Positions 45,425 through 56,600 are shown, counted from the stretch's first letter. The stretch: 64,000 nt of DNA from Avibacterium volantium (GCF_900635775.1 NZ_LR134167.1:405001-469000), one strand, 5' to 3'. Numbers and translations: made by a program. The notes: a model not told the origin generated them from the sequence alone.

Positions 45425-45548
45425 TTTGGTTTTTATCATTTTGAACAGAATAAAAATATTTGAAACTATTTTTTGTGGAAGCTGTCCTTCTTCTTTCTTG
45501 ATAAAAGATGACATTCTGAAAAATGGAATAGTGTGAGGAGGAAGATTT

Positions 45549-45704
45549 ATAATCTCTAAAAGACAATATTGTTATGTTTTGTTTGAAGCAGAAAACTGTT
45601 CAGGTGGTGATTATGAGCTTAGCAAAAGAGTACCACCTCTAAAAGTAATAAAGAAATCTAGTCTCTTGGGAATGTTTTTTAAAGAAAAAATGACCGTATT
45701 TTAA
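45549..45704 (+). CDS. possible 51-aa protein with ATA in the start position
   Basis: A perfect AGGAGG (45536-45541) is followed 7 nt later by ATA, then an open frame of 51 codons ending TAA at 45702-45704. The product would begin (M)ISKRQYCYVLFEAENC and end FFKEKMTVF. No ATG, GTG or TTG lies at a suitable place near the Shine-Dalgarno sequence. Either ATA is a rare start, a former ATG has mutated, or the match is chance. I do not recognise the protein. It converges on the XRE gene. The rest of 45425-45722 shows no gene. Confidence 0.3.
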   Translation: MISKRQYCYVLFEAENCSGGDYELSKRVPPLKVIKKSSLLGMFFKEKMTVF

Positions 45705-45722
45705 AGAAATAAAGGTATTGTT

Positions 45723-46109
45723 TTATTCTTTTTTCAATAATAGGATAATTTCTTCTAATTGTTTAATCTCTTTCTCTTTTTGTTTTAGCAGTTCTTCCTT
45801 GTGTGTGATGATAAGCTTGAGTTTTTCATTTTCTTGTGCAACGGCATCGCTGTTTGCATAATATACAGAATTATTTTGGCTATTTTCGCTGAATAAACAA
45901 AAAAATCCTTTTTCTGTTGCAGAGTATAATTCAGAAACGTTAATGTGAAAAATTTCAGCAATCTTTTCTAATTTTTCTAGGCTTAATTTTGAAATGCCGC
46001 GTTCCAGTTTCGAATATCCATTCAGTGAAATTCCCAACTTCTCAGCCATTTCTTCTTGGGTGAATTGGTTGATTTCTCGCATTGTCCTTACTGTTTCGTG
46101 GATTTTCAT
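45723..46109 (-). CDS. XRE-family regulator with C-terminal coiled coil
   Basis: 128-aa protein. The Cro/C1-type helix-turn-helix covers about 4-62 (MREINQFTQEEMAEKLGISL ... LEKLEKIAEIFHINVSELY). A Lys/Glu/Leu-rich coiled coil at about 88-128 probably mediates dimerisation. It is divergent from the 126-aa hypothetical gene, an arrangement usual for a regulator that controls its neighbour. The gene is AT-rich and has no USS, unlike the flanking ribosomal genes. AGAGA ribosome-binding site before the ATG. Target and role are unknown; a phage- or plasmid-derived origin is plausible. Confidence 0.85.
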   Translation of the reverse strand: MKIHETVRTMREINQFTQEEMAEKLGISLNGYSKLERGISKLSLEKLEKIAEIFHINVSELYSATEKGFFCLFSENSQNNSVYYANSDAVAQENEKLKLIITHKEELLKQKEKEIKQLEEIILLLKKE

Positions 46110-46236
46110 ATTTATCTCTCTTAAGTTGAATTTTTCTTACTAATACGGTCAAATTTAATACTTTGAGTTGGTGTTGTCTATGGTTATAAGAGTATATCAT
46201 ATAATCTCATTAATCATGTATTACATAGAGGTCATT
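46110..46236. promoter_or_regulatory. divergent promoter region of the XRE/hypothetical pair
   Basis: 127-nt A/T-rich spacer between the two divergent starts. For the plus-strand gene, TTGAGT (46163-46168) and TATAAG (46185-46190) are spaced by 16 bp; a second TATAAT is at 46200-46205. No clear operator palindrome was found by eye. Confidence 0.4.
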
Positions 46237-46617
46237 ATGGGATTTTTAGGGACAATTTTTTCTACGATAACTAATAAATGGACTGACACAGCCACTTATC
46301 TTGAAGCCACAGATTGTAGAGGTGAAGGGCACAGAGTTAGAATTATGAAAGAGGATGGTAAGTTTAGGATTTATCCTAATTACCAGCTTTTGAATTTATT
46401 GAAAAAAGATCCAGAGATAATTATGCAATTCTCAGTTAATGGTAGTATATTAAATGCAATGAATTTTAATATGGTAATTAAAGGCGATTATCTTGAGTCT
46501 AAATTTGCAAGTGCATTATTATTTGATTTTGAGAGAGTATTATATAAGCATGGGGTGATTCAAATTGGGTTAAATGGAATTAGTGCTGGAATGTATAATA
46601 GCAAAGGTTATTTCTAA
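46237..46617 (+). CDS. hypothetical protein
   Basis: 126-aa protein that I do not recognise. It begins MGFLGTIFSTITNKWTDTATY and contains alternating basic/acidic and hydrophobic segments (FRIYPNYQLLNLLKKD, VIKGDYLESKFASALLFDF). There is no signal peptide and no clear transmembrane helix. I chose the ATG at 46237 because AGAGG lies 5 nt upstream; the frame is open 23 codons further upstream with hydrophobic sequence, so a longer form with a membrane segment cannot be excluded. It is divergent from the XRE gene and AT-rich. Confidence 0.7.
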   Translation: MGFLGTIFSTITNKWTDTATYLEATDCRGEGHRVRIMKEDGKFRIYPNYQLLNLLKKDPEIIMQFSVNGSILNAMNFNMVIKGDYLESKFASALLFDFERVLYKHGVIQIGLNGISAGMYNSKGYF

Positions 46618-46625
46618 TATTTTTG

Positions 46626-46655
46626 TTGTAACTCTGCTTAAAGTTATTGTATAAT
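46626..46655 (+). promoter_or_regulatory. candidate rplK promoter
   Basis: TTGTAA (46626-46631) and TATAAT (46650-46655) with 18-bp spacing. The expected transcription start near 46662 lies only about 5 nt before the hairpin at 46667, so a transcript from here would begin with a terminator-like stem. Confidence 0.5.
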
Positions 46656-46666
46656 TCGCAGTCTAT

Positions 46667-46697
46667 CACGAGCAAGTCATCTTGCTCGTGGTTTTTT
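46667..46697 (+). terminator. terminator-like hairpin before rplK
   Basis: Perfect stem CACGAGCAAG / CTTGCTCGTG with a TCAT loop, then GTTTTTT. It may end transcription of the hypothetical gene at 46237. It may also act as a leader element for rplK, because a promoter lies just upstream. Confidence 0.75.
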
Positions 46698-46769
46698 GTA
46701 AAGCATCTTTGATGTGTTTCAATTAACGGGGAGCTGAAAAGCGTTATCACCCATAACGAGGAAATTAAA

Positions 46770-47198
46770 ATGGCAAAGAAAGTTCAAGCCTATATTAAGT
46801 TGCAAGTTGCAGCAGGTATGGCTAACCCTTCACCACCAGTTGGTCCAGCATTAGGTCAACAAGGTGTGAACATTATGGAATTCTGTAAAGCATTCAACGC
46901 ACGTACTGAGAGCTTAGAAAAAGGTTTACCGATTCCAGTAGTGATCACTGTATATGCAGACCGTTCATTCACTTTTGTTACTAAAACTCCACCAGCAGCG
47001 GTATTATTGAAAAAAGCAGCTGGCATTAAATCTGGTTCTGGTAAACCGAACAAAGATAAAGTAGGTAAAGTAACTCAAGCACAAATCCGTGAAATCGCAG
47101 AAACTAAAGCAGCGGATATGACTGGTGCAACAATCGAAACTAAGATGAAATCTATTGAAGGTACTGCGCGTTCAATGGGTTTGGTAGTGGAGGACTAA
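46770..47198 (+). CDS. rplK: 50S ribosomal protein L11
   Basis: 142-aa protein of the GTPase-associated centre. [24 protein letters not shown] and the C-terminal rRNA-binding domain are canonical. The leader just before it (GGGGAGCTGAAAAGCG, about 46730) resembles the region where L1 represses this operon in E. coli; that is inference. rplA follows after 3 nt. Confidence 0.98.
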   Translation: MAKKVQAYIKLQVAAGMANPSPPVGPALGQQGVNIMEFCKAFNARTESLEKGLPIPVVITVYADRSFTFVTKTPPAAVLLKKAAGIKSGSGKPNKDKVGKVTQAQIREIAETKAADMTGATIETKMKSIEGTARSMGLVVED

Positions 47199-47201
47199 TC
47201 A

Positions 47202-47891
47202 ATGGCTAAACTAACCAAACGTATGAAAGCAATCAAAGCGGGTGTTGATTCAACCAAAGCTTATGAAATCAATGATGCGATCGCAGTATTAAAACAATTT
47301 ACTAGCCCTAAATTCGTAGAAAGCGTTGATGTGGCAGTAAATTTAGGTATTGATGCACGTAAATCTGACCAAAACGTTCGTGGTGCGACTGTGTTACCAA
47401 ACGGTACAGGTCGTAACGTTCGCGTTGCTGTGTTCACTCAAGGTGCTAACGCAGAAGCTGCGAAAGAAGCGGGTGCAGATTTAGTGGGTATGGAAGATTT
47501 AGCAGAGCAAATCAAGAAAGGCGAAATGGACTTTGATGTTGTTATCGCTTCTCCTGATGCAATGCGTGTTGTAGGTCAGTTAGGTCAAATCTTAGGGCCA
47601 CGTGGCTTAATGCCAAACCCGAAAGTGGGTACTGTAACTCCAAACGTTGCTGAAGCAGTGAAAAATGCAAAATCTGGTCAGGTTCGTTACCGCAATGATA
47701 AAAACGGTATCATTCACACCACAATCGGTAAAGCAGACTTCACCCCTGAGCAATTAAAAGAAAACTTACAAGCATTACTAGCCGCCTTAACAAAAGCAAA
47801 ACCTGCTTCTGCGAAAGGTGTATTTATTAAGAAAGTAAGTCTTTCTACCACTCAAGGTGCAGGCGTTGCAGTAGATCAAAGCAGCCTATAA
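47202..47891 (+). CDS. rplA: 50S ribosomal protein L1
   Basis: 229-aa L1-stalk protein and translational repressor of its own operon. The sequence is typical throughout ([35 protein letters not shown]). It is closed by its own terminator, so rplJ starts a new transcript. Confidence 0.98.
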   Translation: MAKLTKRMKAIKAGVDSTKAYEINDAIAVLKQFTSPKFVESVDVAVNLGIDARKSDQNVRGATVLPNGTGRNVRVAVFTQGANAEAAKEAGADLVGMEDLAEQIKKGEMDFDVVIASPDAMRVVGQLGQILGPRGLMPNPKVGTVTPNVAEAVKNAKSGQVRYRNDKNGIIHTTIGKADFTPEQLKENLQALLAALTKAKPASAKGVFIKKVSLSTTQGAGVAVDQSSL

Positions 47892-47904
47892 TTTGAGTTT
47901 TGAA

Positions 47905-47937
47905 AACGGCTTATCAAATGGAATAAGCCGTTTTTTA
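47905..47937 (+). terminator. rplKA terminator
   Basis: Stem AACGGCTTAT / ATAAGCCGTT with an 8- to 9-nt loop and six T, directly after rplA. Confidence 0.88.
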
Positions 47938-47980
47938 TGATTGGCATTTAGATATAAAAATTAATGGTTAGAACTTTTTG

Positions 47981-48009
47981 TTTACATTGATTATAAATAT
48001 ATCTATAAT
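47981..48009 (+). promoter_or_regulatory. rplJ promoter
   Basis: TTTACA (47981-47986) and TATAAT (48004-48009) with 17-bp spacing. This gives a leader of roughly 240 nt before rplJ. Confidence 0.7.
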
Positions 48010-48014
48010 GCCCG

Positions 48015-48225
48015 ACCTAAATCTGCTTAGGTAGATTTTTGATGGTGCTTACTATCAAGCCCCATCCAAGACCGTAGGCGAAATGATGCGAATCATTTCT
48101 TAATTTTAACGCCTGCGTAGATGGTGGACAGACAGAATTTTCTGCTTCTGGACACCTTAGCCTCAAAAAAGAAATTGCCTTGCAGTAAAAGCGCGGTGGA
48201 TTTTTTGAGATTTTTTAGAAGTTCC
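48015..48225 (+). ncRNA. L10 leader (ribosomal protein autoregulatory mRNA leader)
   Basis: The 5' leader of rplJ holds CCAAGACCGTAGGCG (about 48078) and CCTGCGTAGATGGTGGACAG (about 48112-48131), which I recognise as the conserved L10/L7-L12 binding region with a kink-turn. Paired arms such as GAAATGATGCG / CGAATCATTTC lie between. The family allows L10(L12)4 to repress translation of rplJL. Ends are approximate. Confidence 0.7.
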
Positions 48226-48258
48226 GCTTAGGCGGAGTGTATCAGGAGCTAACAGCCA

Positions 48259-48750
48259 ATGGCATTAAATCTTCAAGACAAACAAGCAATTGTTGCTGAA
48301 GTAAATGAAGCAGCCAAAGGTGCCCTATCAGCAGTTATCGCAGATTCTCGTGGTGTAACCGTTGATAAAATGACTGAATTACGTAAAGCAGCTCGTGAAG
48401 CTGGTGTTTCAATGCGTGTTGTGCGTAACACTTTATTACGCCGTGCAGTTGAAGGCACTGATTACGAATGCTTGAAAGATGCGTTTGTAGGTCCAACACT
48501 TATCGCATTCTCTACTGAACACCCAGGTGCAGCAGCACGTTTGTTCAAAGATTTTGCAAAAGCAAATGATAAGTTTGAAATTAAAGGTGCAGCCTTTGAA
48601 GGTAAGATCCAAGATGTTGAATTCTTAGCAACATTACCGACTTACGAAGAAGCAATTGCACGTTTAATGGGTACAATGAAAGAAGCTGCGGCAGGCAAAC
48701 TTGTTCGCACTCTTGCAGCATTACGCGACAAATTACAAGAAGCAGCTTAA
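48259..48750 (+). CDS. rplJ: 50S ribosomal protein L10
   Basis: 163-aa base of the L7/L12 stalk. The N-terminus [16 protein letters not shown] and the C-terminal helix binding L7/L12 dimers are typical. Translation is controlled through the upstream leader. AGGAG ribosome-binding site. Confidence 0.98.
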   Translation: MALNLQDKQAIVAEVNEAAKGALSAVIADSRGVTVDKMTELRKAAREAGVSMRVVRNTLLRRAVEGTDYECLKDAFVGPTLIAFSTEHPGAAARLFKDFAKANDKFEIKGAAFEGKIQDVEFLATLPTYEEAIARLMGTMKEAAAGKLVRTLAALRDKLQEAA

Positions 48751-48801
48751 TCCAAGCGTTTCTTACCAGGTTTAACTTATTTACTTTAGGAATTGATTGT
48801 T

Positions 48802-49173
48802 ATGTCATTAACTAACGAACAAATTATTGAAGCGATCGCTTCTAAATCAGTAACTGAAATCGTAGAATTAATCTCTGCGATGGAAGAAAAATTCGGTGTT
48901 TCAGCAGCAGCGGCTGCAGTAGCAGTAGCAGCTGGCGGCGACGCTGGTGCAGCAGAAGAAAAAACTGAATTCGATGTAGTTCTTGCAGCAGCAGGTGCTA
49001 ACAAAGTAGCAGTTATCAAAGCAGTACGTGGTGCAACTGGCTTAGGCTTAAAAGAAGCTAAAGACTTAGTTGAATCTGCTCCAGCAACCTTAAAAGAAGG
49101 TGTAGCGAAAGCTGAAGCTGAAGCACTTAAGAAAGAATTAGAAGAAGCTGGCGCACAAGTAGAAATCAAATAA
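48802..49173 (+). CDS. rplL: 50S ribosomal protein L7/L12
   Basis: 123-aa stalk protein: an N-terminal dimerisation domain, an Ala-rich hinge ([13 protein letters not shown], about 37-49) and a C-terminal factor-binding domain ([20 protein letters not shown]). The ATG at 48802 matches the family; a TTG three codons upstream is in frame but unlikely. Confidence 0.98.
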   Translation: MSLTNEQIIEAIASKSVTEIVELISAMEEKFGVSAAAAAVAVAAGGDAGAAEEKTEFDVVLAAAGANKVAVIKAVRGATGLGLKEAKDLVESAPATLKEGVAKAEAEALKKELEEAGAQVEIK

Positions 49174-49206
49174 TTTTGATTTTTCCGCGACCAATTCTGG
49201 TTCTAA

Positions 49207-49236
49207 AAACCCCGATAGGAATATCGGGGTTTTTGT
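49207..49236 (+). terminator. terminator/attenuator between rplL and rpoB
   Basis: Stem AACCCCGATA / TATCGGGGTT with a GGAA loop and a T-run. In E. coli an attenuator in the same place lets only part of the transcription continue into rpoBC. Confidence 0.88.
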
Positions 49237-49255
49237 TTATATGATTTTTAGTTGC

Positions 49256-49285
49256 TTGACTTTTATTTATTTATTCTTATATAAT
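49256..49285 (+). promoter_or_regulatory. rpoBC promoter
   Basis: TTGACT (49256-49261) and TATAAT (49280-49285) with 18-bp spacing, directly after the rplL terminator. It implies that rpoB and rpoC have their own strong promoter. A leader of about 235 nt (49292-49527) contains short complementary stretches and a near-USS (AGAGTGCGGT) plus one perfect USS (ACCGCACTT near 49472-49480), but no gene. Confidence 0.68.
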
Positions 49286-49527
49286 ATCCAGCCATTTTTA
49301 ATTCACAAACCTTTTTGGATTAAAAATATACTGAATAATCACCGTTTTGTTGCGTGAATCAGGCTAGTTTTCTGGTAGTTTGATGGCAACCCGCTCATCA
49401 GAAGTAAGGTTCAGAGTGCGGTATCTGAAAACGGATTCATCATTGATATGATAAAAATGCGTGAAAAAATCACCGCACTTTTCTTTTATATCAACTCGGT
49501 CTCACTAAAATTTACTGAGGAAAACCA

Positions 49528-52500
49528 ATGGGTTACTCCTATACTGAGAAAAAACGTATTCGTAAAGACTTCGGCAAACGTCCGCAAGTTTTAAATGTAC
49601 CTTATTTATTAACTATTCAACTTGATTCTTTCGATAAATTTATCCAAAGAGATCCAGATGGTCAGCAAGGCTTAGAAGCCGCATTCCGTTCTGTATTTCC
49701 AATTGTCAGCAACAATGGCAATACGGAATTACAATATGTGAGCTATCGCTTAGGCGAGCCAGTATTTGATGTGCGTGAATGTCAAATTCGCGGCACCACT
49801 TATGCTGCGCCATTGCGTGTGAAATTACGTCTTGTTAGCTATGACAAAGATGCCGCGCCAGGCACAATTAAAGATATTAAAGAACAAGAAGTTTATATGG
49901 GTGAAATCCCATTAATGACAGATAACGGAACATTTGTGATTAATGGTACTGAGCGTGTAATCGTTTCGCAATTACACCGTAGCCCAGGCGTATTCTTTGA
50001 TAGCGACAAAGGTAAAACGCACTCATCAGGAAAAGTGCTTTATAACGCACGTATTATTCCTTACCGTGGTTCTTGGTTAGATTTTGAGTTTGATCCAAAA
50101 GATAACTTATATGCGCGTATTGACCGCCGCCGTAAATTGCCGGCAACCATTATTTTGCGTGCATTAAACTATACAACAGAAGAAATTTTAGACTTATTCT
50201 TCGATAAAGTCGTTTTCCAAATTGAAGATAACAAATTATTAATGACCTTAGTGCCAGAAAGATTGCGTGGTGAAACGGCAACTTTCGATATTGTGGCAAA
50301 TGGAAAAACTTATGTTGAAGTCGGTCGCCGTATTACAGCTCGTCATATCCGCGCCCTTGAAAAAGACAATGTGACTCAGGTTGAAGTGCCAACAGAATAC
50401 ATTGTGGGTAAAGTGGCAGCGAAAGATTATGTTGATCTTGAAACTGGCGAAGTGATTTGCCCTGCCAATGGCGAAATTACGCTAGAGATTTTAGCGAAAC
50501 TCGCTCAAGCAGGTTACAAAACGATCGAAACCCTATTTACTAACGATTTAGACTACGGCCCATATATTTCAGATACCTTACGCGTTGATCCAACTACTGA
50601 TCGCTTAAGTGCATTGGTTGAAATCTATCGTATGATGCGTCCAGGTGAGCCGCCAACAAAAGAAGCGGCAGAAGGTTTATTTGATAACCTGTTCTTCTCA
50701 CCAGATCGCTATGATTTATCTGCGGTAGGTCGTATGAAATTCAACCGCTCTTTAGGCATTGAAGAAACCACTGGCAGCGGCATTTTAAGCAAAGAAGATA
50801 TCGTTAATGTAATGCGTAAATTAATCGATATCCGTAACGGTCGTGGCGAAGTAGATGATATTGACCACTTAGGTAACCGCCGTATTCGTTCAGTAGGTGA
50901 AATGGCAGAAAACCAATTCCGTATTGGTTTAGTGCGTGTTGAGCGTGCGGTGAAAGAGCGTCTTTCTTTAGGCGATCTTGAAGCAGTTACACCACAAGAT
51001 TTAATCAATGCCAAACCAATTTCGGCAGCGGTGAAAGAATTCTTTGGTTCATCACAACTTTCCCAGTTTATGGATCAAAATAACCCGCTTTCAGAAGTAA
51101 CCCATAAACGCCGTATTTCAGCCTTAGGGCCAGGTGGTTTAACCCGTGAACGTGCAGGCTTTGAGGTGCGAGATGTTCAAGCAACTCACTATGGTCGCGT
51201 GTGTCCAATCGAAACCCCTGAAGGTCCAAACATCGGTTTGATCAACTCTTTAGCGGTGTATGCGCGTACTAACGATTATGGTTTCTTAGAAACACCATAT
51301 CGTAAAGTGGTAAATGGCCAAGTTACTGAAGAAATTGAATATTTATCGGCCATTGAAGAAGGCAAATATATTATCGCGCAGGCGAACTCAAACTTAGATG
51401 ATGAGTTACGTTTTACCGATACTTTCGTAACCTGTCGTGGTGAACACGGTGAGTCTGGTTTATACCGTCCAGAAGAAATTCACTATATGGACGTATCGAC
51501 CCAACAAATCGTTTCTGTGGCAGCCGCACTTATCCCGTTCCTTGAACACGATGATGCGAACCGTGCCTTGATGGGGGCGAACATGCAACGCCAAGCGGTA
51601 CCAACCTTGCGTGCGGATAAACCATTAGTCGGTACAGGTATGGAAAAACCGGTGGCGTTAGACTCTGGTGTTGCGGTTGTAGCAAAACGTGGTGGAACAA
51701 TCCAATACGTTGATGCTTCACGTATCGTGGTGAAAGTTAATGAAGATGAAACCGTAGCAGGTGAAGCAGGTATTGATATTTACAATCTTGTGAAATATAC
51801 CCGCTCTAACCAAAACACCTGTATTAACCAAATTCCTTGCGTGAAATTAGGTGAGCCAATTGAACGTGGTGAAATCCTTGCGGACGGGCCATCAACGGAT
51901 CTTGGTGAACTTGCCCTCGGTCAAAATATGCGTGTGGCATTTATGCCTTGGAATGGTTATAACTTTGAAGACTCAATGTTAGTGTCTGAGCGTGTGGTGC
52001 AAGAAGATCGTTTCACTACCATTCACATTCAAGAGCTTTCTTGTGTGGCACGCGATACTAAATTAGGTTCTGAAGAAATCACTGCAGATATTCCAAACGT
52101 AGGTGAAGCGGCATTAAGCAAACTTGATGAATCAGGGATTGTGTATATCGGTGCGGAAGTAAAAGGCGGCGATATTCTTGTGGGTAAAGTGACACCAAAA
52201 GGTGAAACGCAATTAACCCCAGAAGAAAAATTATTACGCGCAATCTTTGGTGAAAAAGCGTCTGATGTAAAAGATTCTTCATTACGTGTACCAAACAGCG
52301 TATCTGGTACAGTTATTGACGTTCAAGTGTTCACTCGTGACGGCGTAGAAAAAGATAAACGCGCCTTAGAAATCGAAGAAATGCAGTTAAAACAAGCGAA
52401 GAAAGATCTTGTGGAAGAATTAGAGATCTTAGAAGCAGGCTTGTTTGCTCGTGTTCGCAACTTATTGATTTCAGGCGGAATTGACGCTGCGCAATTAGAT

Positions 52501-53556
52501 CAATTAGAACGCACCAAATGGTTAGAACAAACCCTTTCAGACGAAGAAAAACAAAGCCAGTTAGAGCAACTTGCGGAGCAATATGAAGAGCTTCGTAAAG
52601 ACTTTGAGCATAAACTCGAAGTGAAACGTGGCAAAATCATTCAAGGTGATGATCTTGCACCGGGCGTGTTGAAAGTGGTGAAAGTGTACCTCGCGGTGAA
52701 ACGCCAAATCCAACCGGGTGATAAAATGGCAGGTCGCCACGGTAACAAAGGGGTTATCTCAAAAATCAACCCAGTTGAAGATATGCCGTATGACGAAAAT
52801 GGTCAGCCAGTAGATATCGTATTGAACCCACTGGGCGTACCTTCGCGTATGAACATCGGTCAGATCCTTGAAACGCACTTAGGTTTAGCGGCGAAAGGAA
52901 TTGGTGATCAAATCAATGCAATGATTAAACAAAAACAAGATGTTGAGAAATTGCGTGGTTATATCCAAAAAGCCTATGACTTAGGTGGTGGTTCACAAAA
53001 AGTGGATCTTTCAACCTTTACCGATGAAGAAGTGATGCGTTTAGCGCAAAACTTACGCAAAGGTTTACCATTGGCAACGCCAGTATTTGATGGTGCGCAC
53101 GAAGAAGAAATTAAAGGCTTATTAGAGCTAGGTGGATTGCCAACTTCAGGTCAAATCACCTTATACGATGGTCGCACAGGTGAGAAATTTGAACGTCCAG
53201 TAACCGTAGGTTATATGTATATGCTCAAATTGAACCACTTAGTTGATGACAAAATGCACGCGCGTTCAACAGGTTCTTATAGTCTTGTTACGCAGCAACC
53301 ATTGGGTGGTAAAGCACAGTTCGGTGGTCAGCGTTTCGGTGAGATGGAGGTTTGGGCGCTTGAAGCTTATGGTGCCGCTTACACCTTACAAGAAATGCTT
53401 ACCGTTAAATCCGATGATGTGAACGGCCGTACGAAGATGTACAAAAACATCGTGAGCGGTAACCAACAAATGGATCCGGGTACACCAGAATCTTTCAACG
53501 TAATTATGAAAGAAATTCGTTCACTCGGTATCAATATCGACTTAGACGAAGAATAA
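49528..53556 (+). CDS. rpoB: RNA polymerase beta subunit
   Basis: 1342-aa core polymerase subunit, the E. coli length. The rifampicin region reads [20 protein letters not shown] and [10 protein letters not shown], with the usual Asp, His and Ser at E. coli positions 516, 526 and 531, so no common resistance change is seen. rpoC follows after 98 nt that include a USS hairpin. Confidence 0.99.
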   Translation: MGYSYTEKKRIRKDFGKRPQVLNVPYLLTIQLDSFDKFIQRDPDGQQGLEAAFRSVFPIVSNNGNTELQYVSYRLGEPVFDVRECQIRGTTYAAPLRVKLRLVSYDKDAAPGTIKDIKEQEVYMGEIPLMTDNGTFVINGTERVIVSQLHRSPGVFFDSDKGKTHSSGKVLYNARIIPYRGSWLDFEFDPKDNLYARIDRRRKLPATIILRALNYTTEEILDLFFDKVVFQIEDNKLLMTLVPERLRGETATFDIVANGKTYVEVGRRITARHIRALEKDNVTQVEVPTEYIVGKVAAKDYVDLETGEVICPANGEITLEILAKLAQAGYKTIETLFTNDLDYGPYISDTLRVDPTTDRLSALVEIYRMMRPGEPPTKEAAEGLFDNLFFSPDRYDLSAVGRMKFNRSLGIEETTGSGILSKEDIVNVMRKLIDIRNGRGEVDDIDHLGNRRIRSVGEMAENQFRIGLVRVERAVKERLSLGDLEAVTPQDLINAKPISAAVKEFFGSSQLSQFMDQNNPLSEVTHKRRISALGPGGLTRERAGFEVRDVQATHYGRVCPIETPEGPNIGLINSLAVYARTNDYGFLETPYRKVVNGQVTEEIEYLSAIEEGKYIIAQANSNLDDELRFTDTFVTCRGEHGESGLYRPEEIHYMDVSTQQIVSVAAALIPFLEHDDANRALMGANMQRQAVPTLRADKPLVGTGMEKPVALDSGVAVVAKRGGTIQYVDASRIVVKVNEDETVAGEAGIDIYNLVKYTRSNQNTCINQIPCVKLGEPIERGEILADGPSTDLGELALGQNMRVAFMPWNGYNFEDSMLVSERVVQEDRFTTIHIQELSCVARDTKLGSEEITADIPNVGEAALSKLDESGIVYIGAEVKGGDILVGKVTPKGETQLTPEEKLLRAIFGEKASDVKDSSLRVPNSVSGTVIDVQVFTRDGVEKDKRALEIEEMQLKQAKKDLVEELEILEAGLFARVRNLLISGGIDAAQLDQLERTKWLEQTLSDEEKQSQLEQLAEQYEELRKDFEHKLEVKRGKIIQGDDLAPGVLKVVKVYLAVKRQIQPGDKMAGRHGNKGVISKINPVEDMPYDENGQPVDIVLNPLGVPSRMNIGQILETHLGLAAKGIGDQINAMIKQKQDVEKLRGYIQKAYDLGGGSQKVDLSTFTDEEVMRLAQNLRKGLPLATPVFDGAHEEEIKGLLELGGLPTSGQITLYDGRTGEKFERPVTVGYMYMLKLNHLVDDKMHARSTGSYSLVTQQPLGGKAQFGGQRFGEMEVWALEAYGAAYTLQEMLTVKSDDVNGRTKMYKNIVSGNQQMDPGTPESFNVIMKEIRSLGINIDLDEE

Positions 53557-53584
53557 TCTGATAAGCGAAAGCTAAAGTACGCTC

Positions 53585-53622
53585 AAGTGCGGTGAAAAAA
53601 TTCAAAATTTTACACCGCACTT
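53585..53622 (+). repeat. inverted USS pair in the rpoB-rpoC spacer
   Basis: AAGTGCGGTG (53585-53594) faces CACCGCACTT (53613-53622), with A/T arms that also pair. The RNA would form a strong hairpin between rpoB and rpoC. No T-run follows on the plus strand, so full termination is unlikely; mRNA processing or 3'-end protection is possible. Confidence 0.6.
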
Positions 53623-53654
53623 GGATAAGTTTAACTCCGACAGGAGCAAAATCT

Positions 53655-56600
53655 GTGAAAGACTTAGTTAAGTTTTTAAAAGCACAATCTAAATCCAGCG
53701 AAGATTTTGATGTGATCAAAATTGGTTTAGCCTCACCGGATATGATCCGTTCTTGGTCATTTGGTGAAGTTAAGAAACCTGAAACCATCAACTACCGTAC
53801 GTTTAAACCAGAGCGTGACGGACTTTTCTGTGCGCGTATTTTCGGGCCAGTAAAAGACTACGAATGTTTATGCGGAAAATATAAACGCTTAAAACACCGT
53901 GGGGTAATTTGTGAAAAATGTGGCGTAGAAGTGACACAAGCAAAAGTTCGCCGTGAACGTATGGGTCATATTGAGCTTGCTTCACCTGTTGCTCATATCT
54001 GGTTCTTAAAATCTTTACCGTCCCGTATCGGCTTATTATTAGATATGCCGTTGCGTGATATTGAACGTGTACTTTATTTTGAATCTTACATTGTTACTGA
54101 GCCAGGAATGACTGATCTTGAAAAAGGTCAATTATTAACGGAAGAACAATATATAGACGCAGAAGACCGTTGGGGCGATGAATTTGAAGCTAAAATGGGT
54201 GCAGAAGCGATCCAAGCGTTATTGCGTGATATGGATCTAGAAGTGGAATGTGAAACCTTGCGTGAAGAGTTGCAAGAAACCAATTCAGAAACCAAACGCA
54301 AAAAAATCACTAAGCGCTTAAAATTATTAGAATCTTTCATTCAATCAGGTAATAAACCTGAATGGATGGTGATGACCGTATTGCCAGTGTTACCACCAGA
54401 TTTACGTCCATTAGTTCCACTTGATGGCGGACGTTTTGCCACTTCAGATTTGAACGATTTATATCGCCGTGTGATCAACCGTAATAACCGTTTAAAACGC
54501 TTATTAGACTTGATTGCGCCAGATATTATCGTGCGTAACGAAAAACGTATGTTACAAGAATCTGTTGATGCATTATTGGATAATGGTCGCCGTGGCCGTG
54601 CAATTACCGGTTCTAACCGCCGTCCATTGAAATCACTTGCGGATATGATCAAAGGTAAACAAGGTCGTTTCCGTCAAAACTTATTGGGTAAACGTGTAGA
54701 TTACTCAGGCCGTTCTGTAATCACCGTAGGGCCATACTTACATCTACATCAATGTGGTTTACCGAAAAAAATGGCGTTGGAATTATTCCGTCCATTTATT
54801 TATGCCAAATTAGAAAGCCGTGGCTTTGCAACTACAATCAAAGCAGCGAAGAAAATGGTTGAGCGTGAAGACGCAATCGTATGGGATATTTTGGCAGAAG
54901 TAATTCGTGAACACCCAATCCTATTGAACCGTGCGCCGACCTTGCACCGTTTGGGTATTCAAGCCTTTGAGCCGATTTTAATTGAAGGTAAAGCGATTCA
55001 ATTGCACCCTTTAGTGTGTGCGGCGTTCAACGCGGACTTCGATGGTGACCAAATGGCGGTTCACGTGCCATTAACCCTTGAAGCACAGCTTGAAGCACGT
55101 GCCTTGATGATGTCAACCAACAACATTCTTTCACCAGCAAATGGTGAGCCGATTATCGTACCATCACAGGACGTTGTATTAGGTCTTTACTATATGACTC
55201 GTGATAAAGTGAACGGTAAAGGCGAAGGAATGTTATTGCAAGATCCACGCGAAGCGGAGAAAGCTTACCGTACAGGTCAAGCGGAATTACATTCTCGTGT
55301 GAAAGTGCGTATCACAGAATATGTGAAAGATGCCTCTAACGAATTTGTGCCGCAAACCAGCCTTGTGGATACCACAATTGGTCGTGCCATTTTATGGATG
55401 ATCGCACCAAAAGGTATGCCATTTAGCTTGTTCAACCAAACCTTAGGCAAAAAAGCGATTTCAAAATTAATTAACGAAAGCTATCGCCGTTTAGGGTTGA
55501 AAGCGAGCGTATTGTTTGCTGACCAAATTATGTACACTGGTTTCGCTTACGCTGCACGTTCAGGTTCATCAGTAGGTATTGACGATATGGTGATCCCAGC
55601 GAAGAAATATGAAATTATTTCAGCCGCAGAACAAGAAGTTGCAGAAATCCAAGAGCAATTCCAATCAGGTTTGGTAACAGCAGGTGAGCGTTATAACAAA
55701 GTAATCGATATTTGGGCAGCAGCGAATGAACGTGTTGCCAAAGCGATGATGGAAAACCTTTCTCAAGAAGAAGTAATGAACCGTGAAGGGGAGTTAGAAA
55801 AACAAGCTTCATTTAACAGCATCTTTATGATGGCTGACTCAGGGGCGCGTGGTTCTGCGGCTCAGATTCGTCAGCTTGCAGGTATGCGTGGTTTGATGGC
55901 GCGTCCAGACGGCTCAATCATCGAAACGCCAATTACCGCGAACTTCCGTGAAGGTTTGAACGTACTTCAGTACTTTATTTCAACCCACGGTGCGCGTAAA
56001 GGTTTGGCGGATACCGCATTAAAAACTGCGAACTCTGGTTACTTAACCCGCCGTTTAGTAGATGTGGCACAAGATTTAGTAATCATCGAAGATGACTGTG
56101 GCACTTACGAAGGTATCGTAATGACCCCATTAATCGAGGGGGGAGATGTAAAAGAACCTCTGCGTGATCGTGTGTTAGGTCGTGTGGCGGCAGAAGACAT
56201 CTTAAAACCGGGTACAGACGAAGTTTTAATTCCGCGTAATACTTTATTAGATGAAAAACTTTGTGATCTGATTGATGAAAATTCCGTAGATAGCATTAAA
56301 GTACGCTCTGTTGTAACCTGTGACACCAACTTTGGTGTGTGTGCGAAATGTTACGGACGCGATCTTGCACGCGGACACCTTATCAACCAAGGTGAAGCCG
56401 TGGGGGTTATCGCTGCGCAATCAATCGGTGAGCCGGGTACACAGCTAACGATGCGTACGTTCCATATCGGTGGTGCGGCATCTGCGGCAGCGAAAGAATC
56501 AAGCATTCAAGTTAAGAATAACGGTACTTTACGTTTAGCCAACGTGAAATTCGTGACGAATAAAGAAGGCAAATTGGTCTTAACTTCGCGTAACACGGAA

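Noticed and set aside
53592..53654. ATG-initiated extension of rpoC
   Set aside because: It is translated from the USS hairpin; RpoC homology begins exactly at the GTG at 53655 with AGGAG upstream.
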